Shown here one piece after another: positions 17,742 through 27,323 of a DNA stretch of 64,000 nt. A program made the translations under genes and the position numbers. Every line of letters begins with the position of its first letter. The first letter of the stretch is position 1. The notes beneath the pieces are model-generated. The model had not been told where the DNA came from, ran no database searches, and saw nothing but the letters and a program-made list of their open reading frames with translations. Source of the stretch: Cecembia calidifontis (GTDB lineage Bacteria > Bacteroidota > Bacteroidia > Cytophagales > Cyclobacteriaceae); assembly GCF_004216715.1 (NCBI RefSeq), contig NZ_SGXG01000001.1, positions 2,402,501 to 2,466,500 on the forward strand. The letters run 5' to 3'.

Positions 17742-18731
17742 TTATTTTTCTCTGTTTACAAGATCCTGGGTGATTTTCAGCAAAGTGTTATAGGCATCAG
17801 CATGGGGAACATTCAGGGAAGCAAATTGGGCAAAACCTTTGTCAAAAAATTCCTGCATTTTCTTTTCAGTTAATGCTTTTATCCCGATTTGATCATAAAT
17901 TTTGGTTACTGCCTGTACCTTCTCTTCTTTGTCAAAAGAGGCTCCCCCTATCCAATGCTCCAAGGCATTTCTTTGTTCCCCTTTGGCCAGCTCTTTCGCC
18001 TTGATCAAAAGGAAAGTTTTTTTATTGGATATGATATCGCCGCCTACCTGTTTTCCGAATTTTTCCTTGTCGGCATAGACATCCAACAGGTCATCTTTCA
18101 GTTGGAAGCCAATGCCGATGTTGACCCCGAAATCATACAGTTTCCTGGCATCATCTGTGGGAGCACCAGCCAGAATAGCGCCAAATTCCAAGGCAAAACC
18201 TAAAAGGACAGCGGTTTTTTGTCTGATCATATCAATGTAAGCATTTTCGCTTACCGTGTCCATTTTTTCAAAATTCATATCATGCTGTTGTCCTTCGCAA
18301 ACCTCAGCAGCCGTTTGGTTGAACAGCTTCAGACAAATGGGGAGCAGATTTGGGTTGATGTCCAAAAGCATATCATAAGCACGTACCAACATGACATCTC
18401 CTGAAAGTATGGCAGTGTTGGCGTTCCATTTTTCATGCACAGTAGCTTTTCCCCGTCTAAGTGGGGCATTATCCATAATATCGTCATGCATGAGGGTGAA
18501 ATTATGGAATACTTCTACTGCCATGGCAGGAGTTAAGATTTCCTGGTAATCTTCCTTGTACATGGCATAGGAAAGCAGTGTCAATAGCGGGCGTATCCTT
18601 TTGCCGCCGAGGCTCATGATGTAGGATATTGGCTCGTATAGTTCTACGGGAGATGTGCCGTAAGAATAACCCTGGATATGGTTTTCCAGGTCCTGTAAAA
18701 TCTTATTTACGTCGTTTTTGTTTTCGCTCAT
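17742..18731 (-). CDS. Polyprenyl (geranylgeranyl/farnesyl-type) diphosphate synthase
   Basis: About 329 residues from the ATG at 18731; a TTG three codons upstream is also possible. It is a trans-isoprenyl diphosphate synthase, condensing isopentenyl diphosphate onto allylic primers for quinone, carotenoid or membrane-lipid precursors. The two aspartate-rich motifs are present: FTLMHDDIMDNAPLRRGKAT and FQLKDDLLDVYADKEKFGK. GGKRIRPLL near residue 50 is the substrate-binding Lys/Arg motif. Chain length cannot be read reliably. The 5' end overlaps the end of rnr by ~29 bp, indicating co-transcription. Confidence 0.92.
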   Translation of the reverse strand: MSENKNDVNKILQDLENHIQGYSYGTSPVELYEPISYIMSLGGKRIRPLLTLLSYAMYKEDYQEILTPAMAVEVFHNFTLMHDDIMDNAPLRRGKATVHEKWNANTAILSGDVMLVRAYDMLLDINPNLLPICLKLFNQTAAEVCEGQQHDMNFEKMDTVSENAYIDMIRQKTAVLLGFALEFGAILAGAPTDDARKLYDFGVNIGIGFQLKDDLLDVYADKEKFGKQVGGDIISNKKTFLLIKAKELAKGEQRNALEHWIGGASFDKEEKVQAVTKIYDQIGIKALTEKKMQEFFDKGFAQFASLNVPHADAYNTLLKITQDLVNREK

Positions 18732-20898
18732 TATCTGCAAATTCCAAGTCTATGGTTCTTCTGTCAATATCTGTAGCAACTACCCTGACCATCACTTTGT
18801 CACCCAAAGTGATGATTTTTTTATTTCGGCTACCTATCAGGCGCATATTTTTTTCGTCAAAATCGTAATAGTCATCATTCATCTCCGATACTTTTACCAA
18901 ACCTTCACATTTGGTTTCTGTAATTTCCACATATACGCCCCATTCTGTCACACCCGTAATGATGCCCTCGTAATCTTTTTCTTCGGCCAGGGACATGTAT
19001 TCAACCTGTTTGTACTTGATGGAAGCTCTTTCAGAATCAGCGGCCCTCTTCTCCCTTTCAGAAGAATGGATACATTTTTCTTCCCAGGCCTCTGGGTCAG
19101 GTGATTTTCCGCCATCCAGGTAATGCTGCAATAACCTATGTACCATCATGTCAGGATACCTTCGGATTGGGGAAGTAAAGTGGGTGTAATGTTTGAATGC
19201 AAGGCCAAAGTGCCCTTTTGGCTCAGTGGTATATTTTGCCTTTGCCATGCTCCGGATGGCCAATTGTTCGAGTATATTTTGTTCAGGTTTGCCAACAATC
19301 TCATCCATTAACTGATTCAGAACTTTTGAAATTTTGGTGCCTTCTGAAATTTTAATGTCGTGTCCGAATTTTTTGGCAAAATTGGAGAAGGTCTCCAACT
19401 TTTCGATATCCGGATAATCATGAATTCTATATACAAAAGTATCCTTCCCTTTGTTTCGATTATAGATGAATTCTGCCACAGTTCTATTGGCAAGTAACAT
19501 GAATTCTTCGATCAATTTATGGATATCCTTTCTCTCTTTGACCATTAAGCCTAAAGGTTTTCCCTTTTCATCCAATTTGAATTTCACCTCTACAGTTTCA
19601 AAGTTGATGGCCCCCTTGTCAAATCTCCTTTTTCTTAATTTTTTTGCCAGTTCGTTGAGTAGCGTGAGTTCCTGATAAAAATCCCCGGCTTGGTTGTCGA
19701 TGTTTTCCTGGGCTTCTTCATAGGCAAACCTTCTATTGGAATGTGTGACAGTCCTGCCGATCCAATAGTTAAGGACATCTGCATTTTCGTCCATCTCAAA
19801 AACACAGGAGAATGTAAGTTTATCTTCATTGGGCCTTAGGGAACAAAGTCCGTTGCTCAACCTTTCCGGAAGCATGGGAATCGTCCTGTCCACTAAGTAA
19901 ACGGAAGTAGCCCTATCATAAGCCTCCTGCTCTAATTTTGTTTTGGGTTTGACATAATGGGTGACATCTGCGATATGGACACCAATTTCAAAATTACCGT
20001 TTTCCAGTTTCCTGTATGAAATGGCATCATCAAAGTCTTTGGCATCAACCGGGTCAATGGTAAAAGTAGGAACTTCCCGCATGTCCCTGCGGTTTTTGAT
20101 TTCTTCCAGAGGAATTTCATCAGGAATTGCTTCGGCTTCTGCCACTGGTTCCTGGGGATATTCAAATGGTAGCCCAAATTCAGCCATAATGGAATGAATT
20201 TCTACTTCATGCTCCCCAGCTTTTCCAAGGACCCGGACGATCTTTCCTGTAGGGTTTTTGTCTTCCTCCCTCCATTCAGTAATCTTGACGACCACCTTTT
20301 GGTTGTGCTCTGCCCCTTTGAGGTCCCCTTTGTGGACAAATACATCATGGTGCATTTTTTTAAAATCCGGGACCACGAAGGCGAACCTTGGAGATATTTC
20401 AACCCTTCCTACAAATTCATCTCTCAGCCTTTGTACGATTTCTAAGACTTTCCCCTCTATTCTTCCGGAACTTCCTTTGGAAGGATAAACCATGACCCTT
20501 ACTCTATCGCCGTCGAGGGCATGTTTGAGATCGGCCTCCTTGACCAAAATATCTTCCTCCATATCATATTTAGCATCAGGACGGATATAGGCAAATCGTG
20601 GATTGACATAATCCACTTCGCCCTCAATGAATTCAGGTTCTTTGATGGACGCAAAATAGTTTCTTGGACTTTTTGAAATGGAGCCGGCTGCTGCAAGTTT
20701 GTGCATGACCGGTTCCACAGCCCCTTTGGTAAGGGAGTCTCTGATTTCTAGTTTCTTGATGATCTGTTTGGCATTGAATTCCTTGCCAAAATTATTATCC
20801 AAAAAGTTGAGGATTTTTCTTGCCAACTGGGCAGAGTCCATGATCTTTCCTCCTTTTTTCTTTCCCTGTTGGCCTCTGTTGTTTGATTTTCTTCCCAT
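18703..20898 (-). CDS. rnr: Ribonuclease R (3'-5' exoribonuclease)
   Basis: The 731-residue protein has the RNB architecture. A basic N-terminal segment (GRKSNNRGQQGKKKGGK) and a winged-helix-like region are followed by cold-shock domains. Then comes the RNB catalytic core with TIDPVDAKDFDDAISY, whose aspartates bind Mg2+, and TSPIRRYPDMMVHRLL. A C-terminal S1 domain (DYEGIITGVTEWGVYVEI) and a basic tail (RKQKRRK) complete it. RNase R degrades structured RNAs processively. First gene of a probable operon with the polyprenyl synthase and rhomboid genes. Confidence 0.96.
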   Translation of the reverse strand: MGRKSNNRGQQGKKKGGKIMDSAQLARKILNFLDNNFGKEFNAKQIIKKLEIRDSLTKGAVEPVMHKLAAAGSISKSPRNYFASIKEPEFIEGEVDYVNPRFAYIRPDAKYDMEEDILVKEADLKHALDGDRVRVMVYPSKGSSGRIEGKVLEIVQRLRDEFVGRVEISPRFAFVVPDFKKMHHDVFVHKGDLKGAEHNQKVVVKITEWREEDKNPTGKIVRVLGKAGEHEVEIHSIMAEFGLPFEYPQEPVAEAEAIPDEIPLEEIKNRRDMREVPTFTIDPVDAKDFDDAISYRKLENGNFEIGVHIADVTHYVKPKTKLEQEAYDRATSVYLVDRTIPMLPERLSNGLCSLRPNEDKLTFSCVFEMDENADVLNYWIGRTVTHSNRRFAYEEAQENIDNQAGDFYQELTLLNELAKKLRKRRFDKGAINFETVEVKFKLDEKGKPLGLMVKERKDIHKLIEEFMLLANRTVAEFIYNRNKGKDTFVYRIHDYPDIEKLETFSNFAKKFGHDIKISEGTKISKVLNQLMDEIVGKPEQNILEQLAIRSMAKAKYTTEPKGHFGLAFKHYTHFTSPIRRYPDMMVHRLLQHYLDGGKSPDPEAWEEKCIHSSEREKRAADSERASIKYKQVEYMSLAEEKDYEGIITGVTEWGVYVEITETKCEGLVKVSEMNDDYYDFDEKNMRLIGSRNKKIITLGDKVMVRVVATDIDRRTIDLEFADNERKQKRRK

Positions 20899-21182
20899 AA
20901 AAATGAGTGTTTGTTTTTTCTTTTAATATAATGATTGTTTTAGCCTAACGGTAAAAAAATCCGCTGGACTTTTGTGATTTTTGGTGATTAAGTGTTTTTG
21001 CGTGTTCAATTTATCGGGATTGTAGAGGTTAAAAGAATTAAGCAATTTTCCTTTTCATCCCAAAGTTGAAAAACTTTATCCTAAAATCTAAAAGGATAAC
21101 GGAAAGAAAATAGTTCCATCAATTTGCGGTAAACAAATGGTAAACTAAGCGTTATTGTGTATTTTAGGGAAATGGAAATTTT

Positions 21183-21956
21183 ATGGGCCGATTTTTATTA
21201 TATTGTTTGATCAGTTTTTTGGTTCATGCCACCCGGGCTCAAAGCGTTGAAGGCGTTTTTTGCGGAAACTTGGATGGGAATACTTATGTGCTGAAAATCA
21301 GAGAGCAGGGAGGAATTCTGATGGGGGAGTGGTTTGATGAGTCCCTTTCCCAAAAGGATTTTATTGGCAAAAAGCAGGAAAATGGCTTTAAAGGTATCCT
21401 TGATAAGGAAGGAGAGGAACAGGAAGTTGAAGCGACCATTTTTAAGAAAAAACTGCAAATGGTTTTTGTAGAGAGCGGAAAAGGGATCAAAATGGAAAGG
21501 ATATCCAAAAGTTTGGATTATGATTTTTCAAAAATTTTCCCAGAAGCCAATAAATCATTAAGGAACCGTATCATAGGAGTTTGGATTCTCAAAGAGCGGT
21601 ACAGAGTTGAAAATGGTCAAAAAATATATTCAGAAGAGACTGGTAAAGATTACCTGACCAGTATAAATCCCGATGGGAAATATCTTTTGGATATTAGGGG
21701 AATAAGGGATGTTGATGAAAAAATGGCCCGTGAATTGAATATTCCTCCCCAGCACCGTTTGAAGGCATCTGATCTTTTTGAAATGTCACAGATGCTTTCC
21801 TGGGAATTGGTAGGAAATAATATTAAAGTTTTTCCAACACAGGCAATTCCCGGGAAAAATGTTGAAATATTGAAAAGCATTGAATTCAAGGATCAGAACC
21901 TGGTTCTTACCGAGGTGGTGAAAGGTTGGGTTGAAGTGTATGAAAGAAAAAAATAA
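21183..21956 (+). CDS. Hypothetical secreted protein
   Basis: A 257-residue protein I do not recognise. It begins with a signal peptide (MGRFLLYCLISFLVHATRAQS, cleavage probably after TRA). The mature part is rich in beta-type alternating hydrophobics. Two similar-looking halves can be suspected: EGVFCGNLDGNTYVLKIREQ near the start and IIGVWILKERYRVENGQKIY in the middle, the latter resembling lipocalin-like domains of Bacteroidota. No catalytic motif is visible. Monocistronic, with a terminator at 21980-22012. Confidence 0.65.
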   Translation: MGRFLLYCLISFLVHATRAQSVEGVFCGNLDGNTYVLKIREQGGILMGEWFDESLSQKDFIGKKQENGFKGILDKEGEEQEVEATIFKKKLQMVFVESGKGIKMERISKSLDYDFSKIFPEANKSLRNRIIGVWILKERYRVENGQKIYSEETGKDYLTSINPDGKYLLDIRGIRDVDEKMARELNIPPQHRLKASDLFEMSQMLSWELVGNNIKVFPTQAIPGKNVEILKSIEFKDQNLVLTEVVKGWVEVYERKK

Positions 21957-21979
21957 AGCCCTATTTAGAAGGTGTGATA

Positions 21980-22012
21980 AAAAAAAGCTCCGGATTTCCG
22001 GAGCTTTTTTTT
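21980..22012. terminator. Convergent bidirectional terminator
   Basis: AAGCTCCGGA pairs with TCCGGAGCTT, flanked by an A-run and a T-run. It serves the secreted-protein gene (plus) and the LysM/BON gene (minus). Confidence 0.9.
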
Positions 22013-22472
22013 ATGCAAGCGGAGGTATTCTTAAGACCTGGCCTGGATAGATTTTATCCGGATGTGTCAACATCGGCTTATTGGCTTCAAAAATGATCAT
22101 GTACTTATTAGGATCACCATAGAATTTTTTAGAAATTTTGGAGAGGTTGTCACCGCTTACCACAGTATGAAACTGTGCTTGGGGAGCGGGTTCAATTACT
22201 TGCATTTTATTTTCTACCTGATCCACGCCTTCTACGTTTCCAATTGCCAAAACGATTTTTTCGGCATGTTCCTGTTTTTCCACTTCTCCTTCAGCGGTTA
22301 CCATGTTATCTTTGACGCTGATTTTAAGTCTTTTAAATGGAAGACCCAAGCTTTTTACATGTTCAAGTAAAGCAGCTGCTCTGATGGTAGGAATTTCTTC
22401 CTTAGGAGCTTCTTTTTCTTTTTTACCGAAAATTTTCTCCCCGGCACCTTTGATAAATGAGAATATACCCAT
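22011..22472 (-). CDS. lysM: BON and LysM domain protein (YgaU/Kbp-like)
   Basis: A 153-residue soluble protein without a signal peptide. A BON domain (about residues 30-90, AEGEVEKQEHAEKIVLAIGNVEGVDQVENKM) is followed by a LysM domain (about 100-150, HTVVSGDNLSKISKKFYGDP and ending YPGQVLRIPPL). This two-domain order matches E. coli YgaU/Kbp, a cytoplasmic potassium-binding protein. Whether the K+ role applies here is inference from architecture. Ends at a shared convergent terminator. Confidence 0.88.
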   Translation of the reverse strand: MGIFSFIKGAGEKIFGKKEKEAPKEEIPTIRAAALLEHVKSLGLPFKRLKISVKDNMVTAEGEVEKQEHAEKIVLAIGNVEGVDQVENKMQVIEPAPQAQFHTVVSGDNLSKISKKFYGDPNKYMIIFEANKPMLTHPDKIYPGQVLRIPPLA

Positions 22473-22957
22473 GGTTTTAGTTGTTTTTTAATGATGATAA
22501 TTTTACTGTTTACTTAATTAAAAATACGAAAAAAAGACGGATAAGTGGTTGAAATCCATATGTTATTCAACTGGTTTTTACATGATTGTTGTCATTTTAT
22601 TTGATGTTGTTTATTCAGTTCGGCTTGTCTTCGGATTAATTCCTTAGTCTTTAGGAATGCCTTATTTAATTCTTTTAAATCCAAGGGGAATAGTTTAAAA
22701 ATCGGCACAATTCACAAAAGACTTTAGGCTATGTTTAACATCAGGTAAAAATGCTGTATCTCGAAAGTTCGGTTGCGTACATTTATATGGAAATCAATGT
22801 TTTACTTTCAAAAACAATTCAAGATTCAGCAATAAAAACACTGAAATAACATCTTATCAAGTTTAAGTTAAAAACAAATAAACTTTGAAAAAGCATAGAT
22901 TAAATTTTGAAATTGCAGACACGTAACTTTTAAATTTTATAAAATCAATGGCCGATT
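22473..22957. other. AT-rich intergenic region, no gene seen
   Basis: 485 bp with frequent stops in all frames and no recognisable RNA gene, repeat or IS end. It lies upstream of the minus-strand LysM gene and downstream of the minus-strand exonuclease gene, so it probably holds the LysM promoter. No confident promoter box was found. Confidence 0.5.
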
Positions 22958-23698
22958 TTAACCAGAAGGTTCTGCATCCTTATTGATTACCTGCACTTCC
23001 ATATCGGGGGGAAGTCCTTGAAAAGCCATGTAAACCTGGGCAGTTACCCATACGTCCCTGAGGCAGTATTCCCGGATTCCCTGAAGATTCCCCTGAAGGT
23101 AATAAGCTTCATTGACCTGTGAGCCATCAATACTTTCTTTCGAGGTTGGGATATCAAAAATGGCAGCCAAAAGTTCCAGTCTGGTGTAATGCTTATAATC
23201 TCCAAACTTCCATAACTCCAAAGTATCCAAATGGCGCAATTCCCATGGTTTTTTGCCTGCTATTTGCAAGGGTTCTGGAAGGGGTAGACGGTTGACTAAA
23301 ATTCTTCGGCTTAAATATGGAAAATCAAATTCTTTGCCATTATGGGCACAGAGAATCCAGGGCTTTTTTCCCAGAAGTTGGACAAAACCTTCTAGGGTGT
23401 CATATTCATTGTCTGCGCAGAAGCTTTTGGTGCGGAATTCCAGTTTGCCACTTTCTTCCATAAAATGAAAATAACCTACCCCGATGCAGATTACTTTTCC
23501 AAATTCAGCATAGATACCTGCTTTATTGAAAAATAGGGAACCGGGTTCAATTTCTTCTGCTTTGGACTTGATGTGGTTTTCTTTTTTAAGCCATTCTGAT
23601 TTCATCCTTTCTGGAAGTGAAGAAAAATCCGCTTCCAAAGAGGCTGTTTCAATATCTAAAAAAAGGATGTTCTCCAGTCCGTTAAAAAAGGCCGACAT
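22958..23698 (-). CDS. Predicted 3'-5' exonuclease (PolB-like DEDD family)
   Basis: A 246-residue protein with the DEDD exonuclease motifs: ENILFLDIETASL (first Asp and Glu), LCAHNGKEFDFPYLSRRI (second Asp), and REYCLRDVWVTAQVY (third Asp with the trailing Tyr/Val position). This order is typical of the stand-alone Bacteroidota family related to the proofreading domain of B-family DNA polymerases. Role in DNA repair or processing is inferred. Monocistronic. The start ATG is clear. Confidence 0.78.
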   Translation of the reverse strand: MSAFFNGLENILFLDIETASLEADFSSLPERMKSEWLKKENHIKSKAEEIEPGSLFFNKAGIYAEFGKVICIGVGYFHFMEESGKLEFRTKSFCADNEYDTLEGFVQLLGKKPWILCAHNGKEFDFPYLSRRILVNRLPLPEPLQIAGKKPWELRHLDTLELWKFGDYKHYTRLELLAAIFDIPTSKESIDGSQVNEAYYLQGNLQGIREYCLRDVWVTAQVYMAFQGLPPDMEVQVINKDAEPSG

Positions 23699-23846
23699 AA
23701 AACTAAAGTTAGGTAAAGGCTGAATTGACTTGAGATATACTTCCTACTGGAAGACCTTTTCTACCGTCTTCTACAGCTTTTTTTCCCTTTAATATAAGCC
23801 TCTATCACTGAATCTCCAATTTCAATATACTTTTTAATCGGATGAA

Positions 23847-24248
23847 TCAAGAATGGATAATGCCTTCCAAACCCAATTCAGGAATGTACTGTATGTTCTT
23901 TTCGTTGACAGTGTTGGCTTTGAACACAAACTTCTTGTCAAAAATCTGATCCAAAATATAGTAACTTAACCAATATTCATTGTTCAATACGAAAAGTTCA
24001 GGGTCTATGGGCTCAATTTTGGCAATGGATTCAGCGCCTAATTCTTTGATCATATGCCTTAAGACAGAGGTTTTCTTTTCTTCCCCTTCTATTGTCCCAT
24101 ATCCCTTTGATGTAATCATCACTGTATTGAGTTCGATCAAATTAAGATTGACGATATAAACAGCCCATTCTTCAATGCCATTGACTTCTTCTTTTGCAAT
24201 GGCCAGTTTGATTCCTGTGACAGGGTGAAAATCTATATCCTTTTTCAT
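23847..24248 (-). CDS. Conserved hypothetical protein
   Basis: A 133-residue acidic, soluble protein with no signal peptide or membrane segment. Visible pattern: alternating beta-strands (EWAVYIVNLNLIELNTVMITSKGY) then a helix (TSVLRHMIKELGAESIAKIE). I know of no catalytic motif in it. It lies between the exonuclease gene and lipB on the same strand but with gaps of about 136-148 bp, so operon membership is doubtful. Confidence 0.6.
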   Translation of the reverse strand: MKKDIDFHPVTGIKLAIAKEEVNGIEEWAVYIVNLNLIELNTVMITSKGYGTIEGEEKKTSVLRHMIKELGAESIAKIEPIDPELFVLNNEYWLSYYILDQIFDKKFVFKANTVNEKNIQYIPELGLEGIIHS

Positions 24249-24270
24249 GATTTTAGTTGATTGATTTAGG

Positions 24271-24296
24271 ATGCAAGACCCAAGACTTAGGACTTA
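24271..24296. repeat. Degenerate CAAGACNCAAGACTTAGGACTT tract
   Basis: A short low-complexity tract of the same type as those at 843-872, 939-954 and 1291-1312. It lies in the gap between the hypothetical gene and lipB. Confidence 0.45.
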
Positions 24297-24384
24297 AAAC
24301 TTTAAAAACAAGACGTTTTGTCAGCCGTTCAGACTTGTTATTCGAATTTTATTTCGAAAAGCTTATTTCAAAGTAATTCTAACT

Positions 24385-25101
24385 TCAAATCAGCTCCATT
24401 TCAAACAGATCAGCTATATGTTTTTTTACTTTTTCTTTGACTTCATTTTCATCAATTGCTTTTCCCAGCTCCAGATGCATAGACGTAACTGCTTTATCAG
24501 GGATACCGCAAGGTACAATATTGTTGAAGTAATCGATATTGGCATTGATGTTAAATGCAAAGCCATGCATGGTCACCCATCTGCTGGATTTGACCCCCAT
24601 GGCACATATTTTTCTAGGATTTTTTTGTTCTACAGTATCTAACCAAACACCTGTAAGTCCATCAATTCTTCCGGCTTCAATACCATATTCCGCCAAAGTT
24701 AAAATAATGGCTTCTTCCAAAAGCCTGAGGTATTTATGGATGTCTGTAAAAAAATTTTCCAGATCAAGAATAGGATACCCCACCAATTGACCAGGACCAT
24801 GATAAGTAATATCTCCTCCCCGGTTGATTTTGTAGAAAGTAGCCTGCTTTTCCGCAAGACCCGCCTCATCGAGTAAAAGATGGGACAATTCCCCGCTTTT
24901 TCCCAGCGTGTATACATGAGGATGCTCTACAAACAGCAGGTAGTTTTCAGTTACCTCCTGTTCTTCAGGAGTAAGTTTCCTGTTTTGGATTTTTTTATTT
25001 ACTATTTGGGCGAAAATTTCCTCCTGAAAATCCCAGGTTTCTTTGTAATCTTTAGTTCCCAGGTCTAGAAATTTTACTTTTTTATTGATAACTTGATTCA
25101 C
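24385..25101 (-). CDS. lipB: Lipoyl(octanoyl) transferase
   Basis: About 238 residues from the GTG at 25101, which gives the usual LipB length and is preceded by an AAGGA stretch. The open frame extends back to a TTG at 25206 without any ATG, but that part looks unrelated to LipB. The enzyme moves octanoyl groups from acyl carrier protein to lipoyl domains. Signatures: RGGDITYHGPGQLVGYPILD, the catalytic Lys region CAMGVKSSRWVTMHGFAFN, and NIVPCGIPDKAVTSM with the acyl-thioester Cys. It is divergent from yraN. Confidence 0.93.
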   Translation of the reverse strand: MNQVINKKVKFLDLGTKDYKETWDFQEEIFAQIVNKKIQNRKLTPEEQEVTENYLLFVEHPHVYTLGKSGELSHLLLDEAGLAEKQATFYKINRGGDITYHGPGQLVGYPILDLENFFTDIHKYLRLLEEAIILTLAEYGIEAGRIDGLTGVWLDTVEQKNPRKICAMGVKSSRWVTMHGFAFNINANIDYFNNIVPCGIPDKAVTSMHLELGKAIDENEVKEKVKKHIADLFEMELI

Positions 25102-25214
25102 AGTTTTTCCTTGATGTGATAAAAAAACGCCTTTTTTAGCACAATGGTTCTTTGAACTGGGAAAGACGTCAGATTTTTGATCTTTTGACTTTTCAAAATT
25201 AAACAATATTTGTC

Positions 25215-25571
25215 ATGGCAGAGCACACTCAAAAAGGAAAGCTGGCCGAGGAGCTGGCGAAAGATTGGCTGATAGGTAGAGGGTATGAATTTATGGAGGC
25301 CAATTATAGGTACAAACATGCTGAAATAGACCTGATCTTTAAACATAAAGGATTATTGGTATTTGTAGAAGTCAAGTTCCGTTCAGGAACAGGCTATGGC
25401 TATGCCGAAGAGTTTGTTGACTTTACCAAGCGAAAATTAATCGTCAAAGCTGCCGACCAATTCATTCACGAAAAAGATTGGCATTATGACATCCGCTTTG
25501 ATATTGTGGGAGTTTATAAAGACAAAAGTGGACACTTTCACTTTAAGCAGTTTGAAGACGCCTTTTATTAG
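25215..25571 (+). CDS. yraN: YraN/UPF0102 family endonuclease-like protein (intact copy)
   Basis: A 118-residue protein with the UPF0102 pattern: GKLAEELAKDWLIGRGYEFM, then NYRYKHAEIDLIF and LLVFVEVKFRSG. The E/D...EVK residues form the endonuclease-like fold seen in Holliday-junction resolvase relatives. Biochemical function remains unproven for most members. From codon 6 onward (25231) it lies in the 626-bp repeat copied again at 27511. This left copy has its own ATG and is complete. Confidence 0.88.
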   Translation: MAEHTQKGKLAEELAKDWLIGRGYEFMEANYRYKHAEIDLIFKHKGLLVFVEVKFRSGTGYGYAEEFVDFTKRKLIVKAADQFIHEKDWHYDIRFDIVGVYKDKSGHFHFKQFEDAFY

Positions 25572-25856
25572 GAAAGTGAGGAGATGTCTAATTAGCCTTG
25601 ATGGCCATATACATCTCCTCCCATCGGAGGCAAGACCTTTCGCCGGGCAAATCCGGATAGGATTTATTTTTAGCCTAAATATGTGAGATGGGTAGTGCAA
25701 TGACTCCCAAAAATCAAATATTAGGTTTGAATTTTTCGATATAGTTTTCAACTGGTGGCAAGGATTGAAGATAAGCAAAAATGGCCTCTAAATCACTTTC
25801 CCTCATGCCGGCATACATCATCCAGGGCATGATAGTCTGGAAATCATCTGCTCCCA
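25231..25856. repeat. 626-bp direct repeat, left copy (IS1634 target duplication)
   Basis: Appears identical by eye to 27511-28136, at a constant offset of 2,280. It contains all but the first 16 bp of yraN, the intergenic region and the 3' end of the cytochrome c gene. It abuts the left terminus of IS1634 copy 2. Confidence 0.95.
25714..25856 (-). pseudogene. Cytochrome c gene 3' fragment
   Basis: The last ~47 codons plus stop of the diheme cytochrome gene (full copy at 27994-28965), present a second time because of the 626-bp duplication. It lacks a start and both heme motifs and is cut off by the IS1634 end. Confidence 0.9.
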
Positions 25857-25970
25857 CCTGACTTCGACAGTCGTCAGTCCCATTTTTACATAAAGTATTG
25901 AAATATAGATCATTATAATTTTCAGATTCTCAATTTGGGTGTCCCGGGGTGGTTTTTTGTACTTTTAGGC

Positions 25971-27323
25971 ATGTTTGTTCGGAGAAAACCCAATAAAAGT
26001 GGCAAGATCAGTGTTCAGGTAATTGAGAAGATCAAAGGTAAAAGCAAGGTTGTAAAAACGATCGGAAGCAGTTCTGATCGATCTGAGGTTGAAAGACTTT
26101 TTATTCTTGGGGAGGAATGGATAAAAAACCATAAAGGAGCACTTGAAATCCCCTTCAGTGATGAAGAACGGATTGCCGATTCTGTTCTGGAAAGTGTTGA
26201 AAACATCACTGTTTCAGGTACCGAGCTGCTTTTGGACAGGATTTTCAATGATATTGGGTTCAGCGCAATCCAAGATGATATCTTCAGGTGGCTGGTATAT
26301 TCCAGGATCTGTTTTCCTGCCAGCAAGCTTAAAACCTGTGATTACCTGCTCACCTACCACGGCCTCGAATTCCAGGTTCAGGACCTTTACAGGTACATGG
26401 ACAAGCTTTACAACAACTATAAGGAAACGGTCCAGCTGATCAGCTTTGAACATACCAAGAGAATACTCGGAGGGAGTATCAATATCGTTTTCTATGATGT
26501 TACTACGCTTTATTTTGAAGTGGATCATGAAGATGATCTTAGAAAGAGTGGTTTTTCCAAGGAGGGAAAGCATCAAAATCCACAGATTGTTTTGGGTCTG
26601 CTGGTTGGACTAGAGGGATATCCTCTGGCTTATGAGATTTTTGAGGGAAACAAGTTTGAAGGGCATACGATGATCCCTGTGATAGAAGCTTTTAGAAAGA
26701 AGTATAGCTTACCTGCTCCGATTGTTGTTGCCGATTCAGGTTTACTGTCAAAAAGCAATGTAAAAGAGTTACGGGACAACGGTTACGAGTTTATTCTGGG
26801 AGCAAGGCTGAAAGCTTCCCCTGATAAAAGTAAAGAGAGGATATTGGCTTTTGAACTTGAAAACGGCGAGAGCAGGCTGCTGGATTGGGAGGACGGGCTC
26901 AGAATGGTTGTCAGTTATTCAGACAGAAGAGCCAAAAAAGACAGGATCAACAGGGAGAAAGGTCTTAAAAAGCTCGAGAAACAGTTAAAATCAGGAAAGC
27001 TCAACAAAAGCCACATCAACAACAGGGGCTATAACAAGTATCTTAAAATGGAAGGGGAGGTAAAGATTGCCCTTGATATTGAAAAGTTTGAACAGGATGG
27101 GAAATGGGACGGTCTCAAAGGGTATATTACCAACACAAACCTTGACAAAGACGAGGTCATTGAGAATTACAACAACCTTTGGAAAATAGAAAAGGCCTTC
27201 AGGATAACCAAAAATGAAATCAAAGTCAGGCCTGTTTTCCATTATAAACAACGCAGGATCGAAGCACATATAAGCATCGCATTCGTCGCTTACAAAGTGT
27301 TTAAGGAACTGGAAAGGCAGTAA
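25971..27323 (+). CDS. IS1634-family transposase, copy 2
   Basis: About 450 residues from the ATG at 25971; an in-frame TTG at 25935 would add 12. It is nearly identical to copy 1, with His instead of Asn in SFEHTKRILGG and at least one silent change. Catalytic contexts are the same as in copy 1. It ends with TAA at 27321-27323, followed in frame by 52 further open codons (27324-27479). Because both copies share the stop, it predates their separation. Either the short protein is active or the stop is sometimes read through. Confidence 0.88.
   Translation: MFVRRKPNKSGKISVQVIEKIKGKSKVVKTIGSSSDRSEVERLFILGEEWIKNHKGALEIPFSDEERIADSVLESVENITVSGTELLLDRIFNDIGFSAIQDDIFRWLVYSRICFPASKLKTCDYLLTYHGLEFQVQDLYRYMDKLYNNYKETVQLISFEHTKRILGGSINIVFYDVTTLYFEVDHEDDLRKSGFSKEGKHQNPQIVLGLLVGLEGYPLAYEIFEGNKFEGHTMIPVIEAFRKKYSLPAPIVVADSGLLSKSNVKELRDNGYEFILGARLKASPDKSKERILAFELENGESRLLDWEDGLRMVVSYSDRRAKKDRINREKGLKKLEKQLKSGKLNKSHINNRGYNKYLKMEGEVKIALDIEKFEQDGKWDGLKGYITNTNLDKDEVIENYNNLWKIEKAFRITKNEIKVRPVFHYKQRRIEAHISIAFVAYKVFKELERQ

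Noticed and set aside
25714..25856. A separate small gene in the left repeat opposite yraN
   Set aside because: It is the copied 3' end of the cytochrome c gene.
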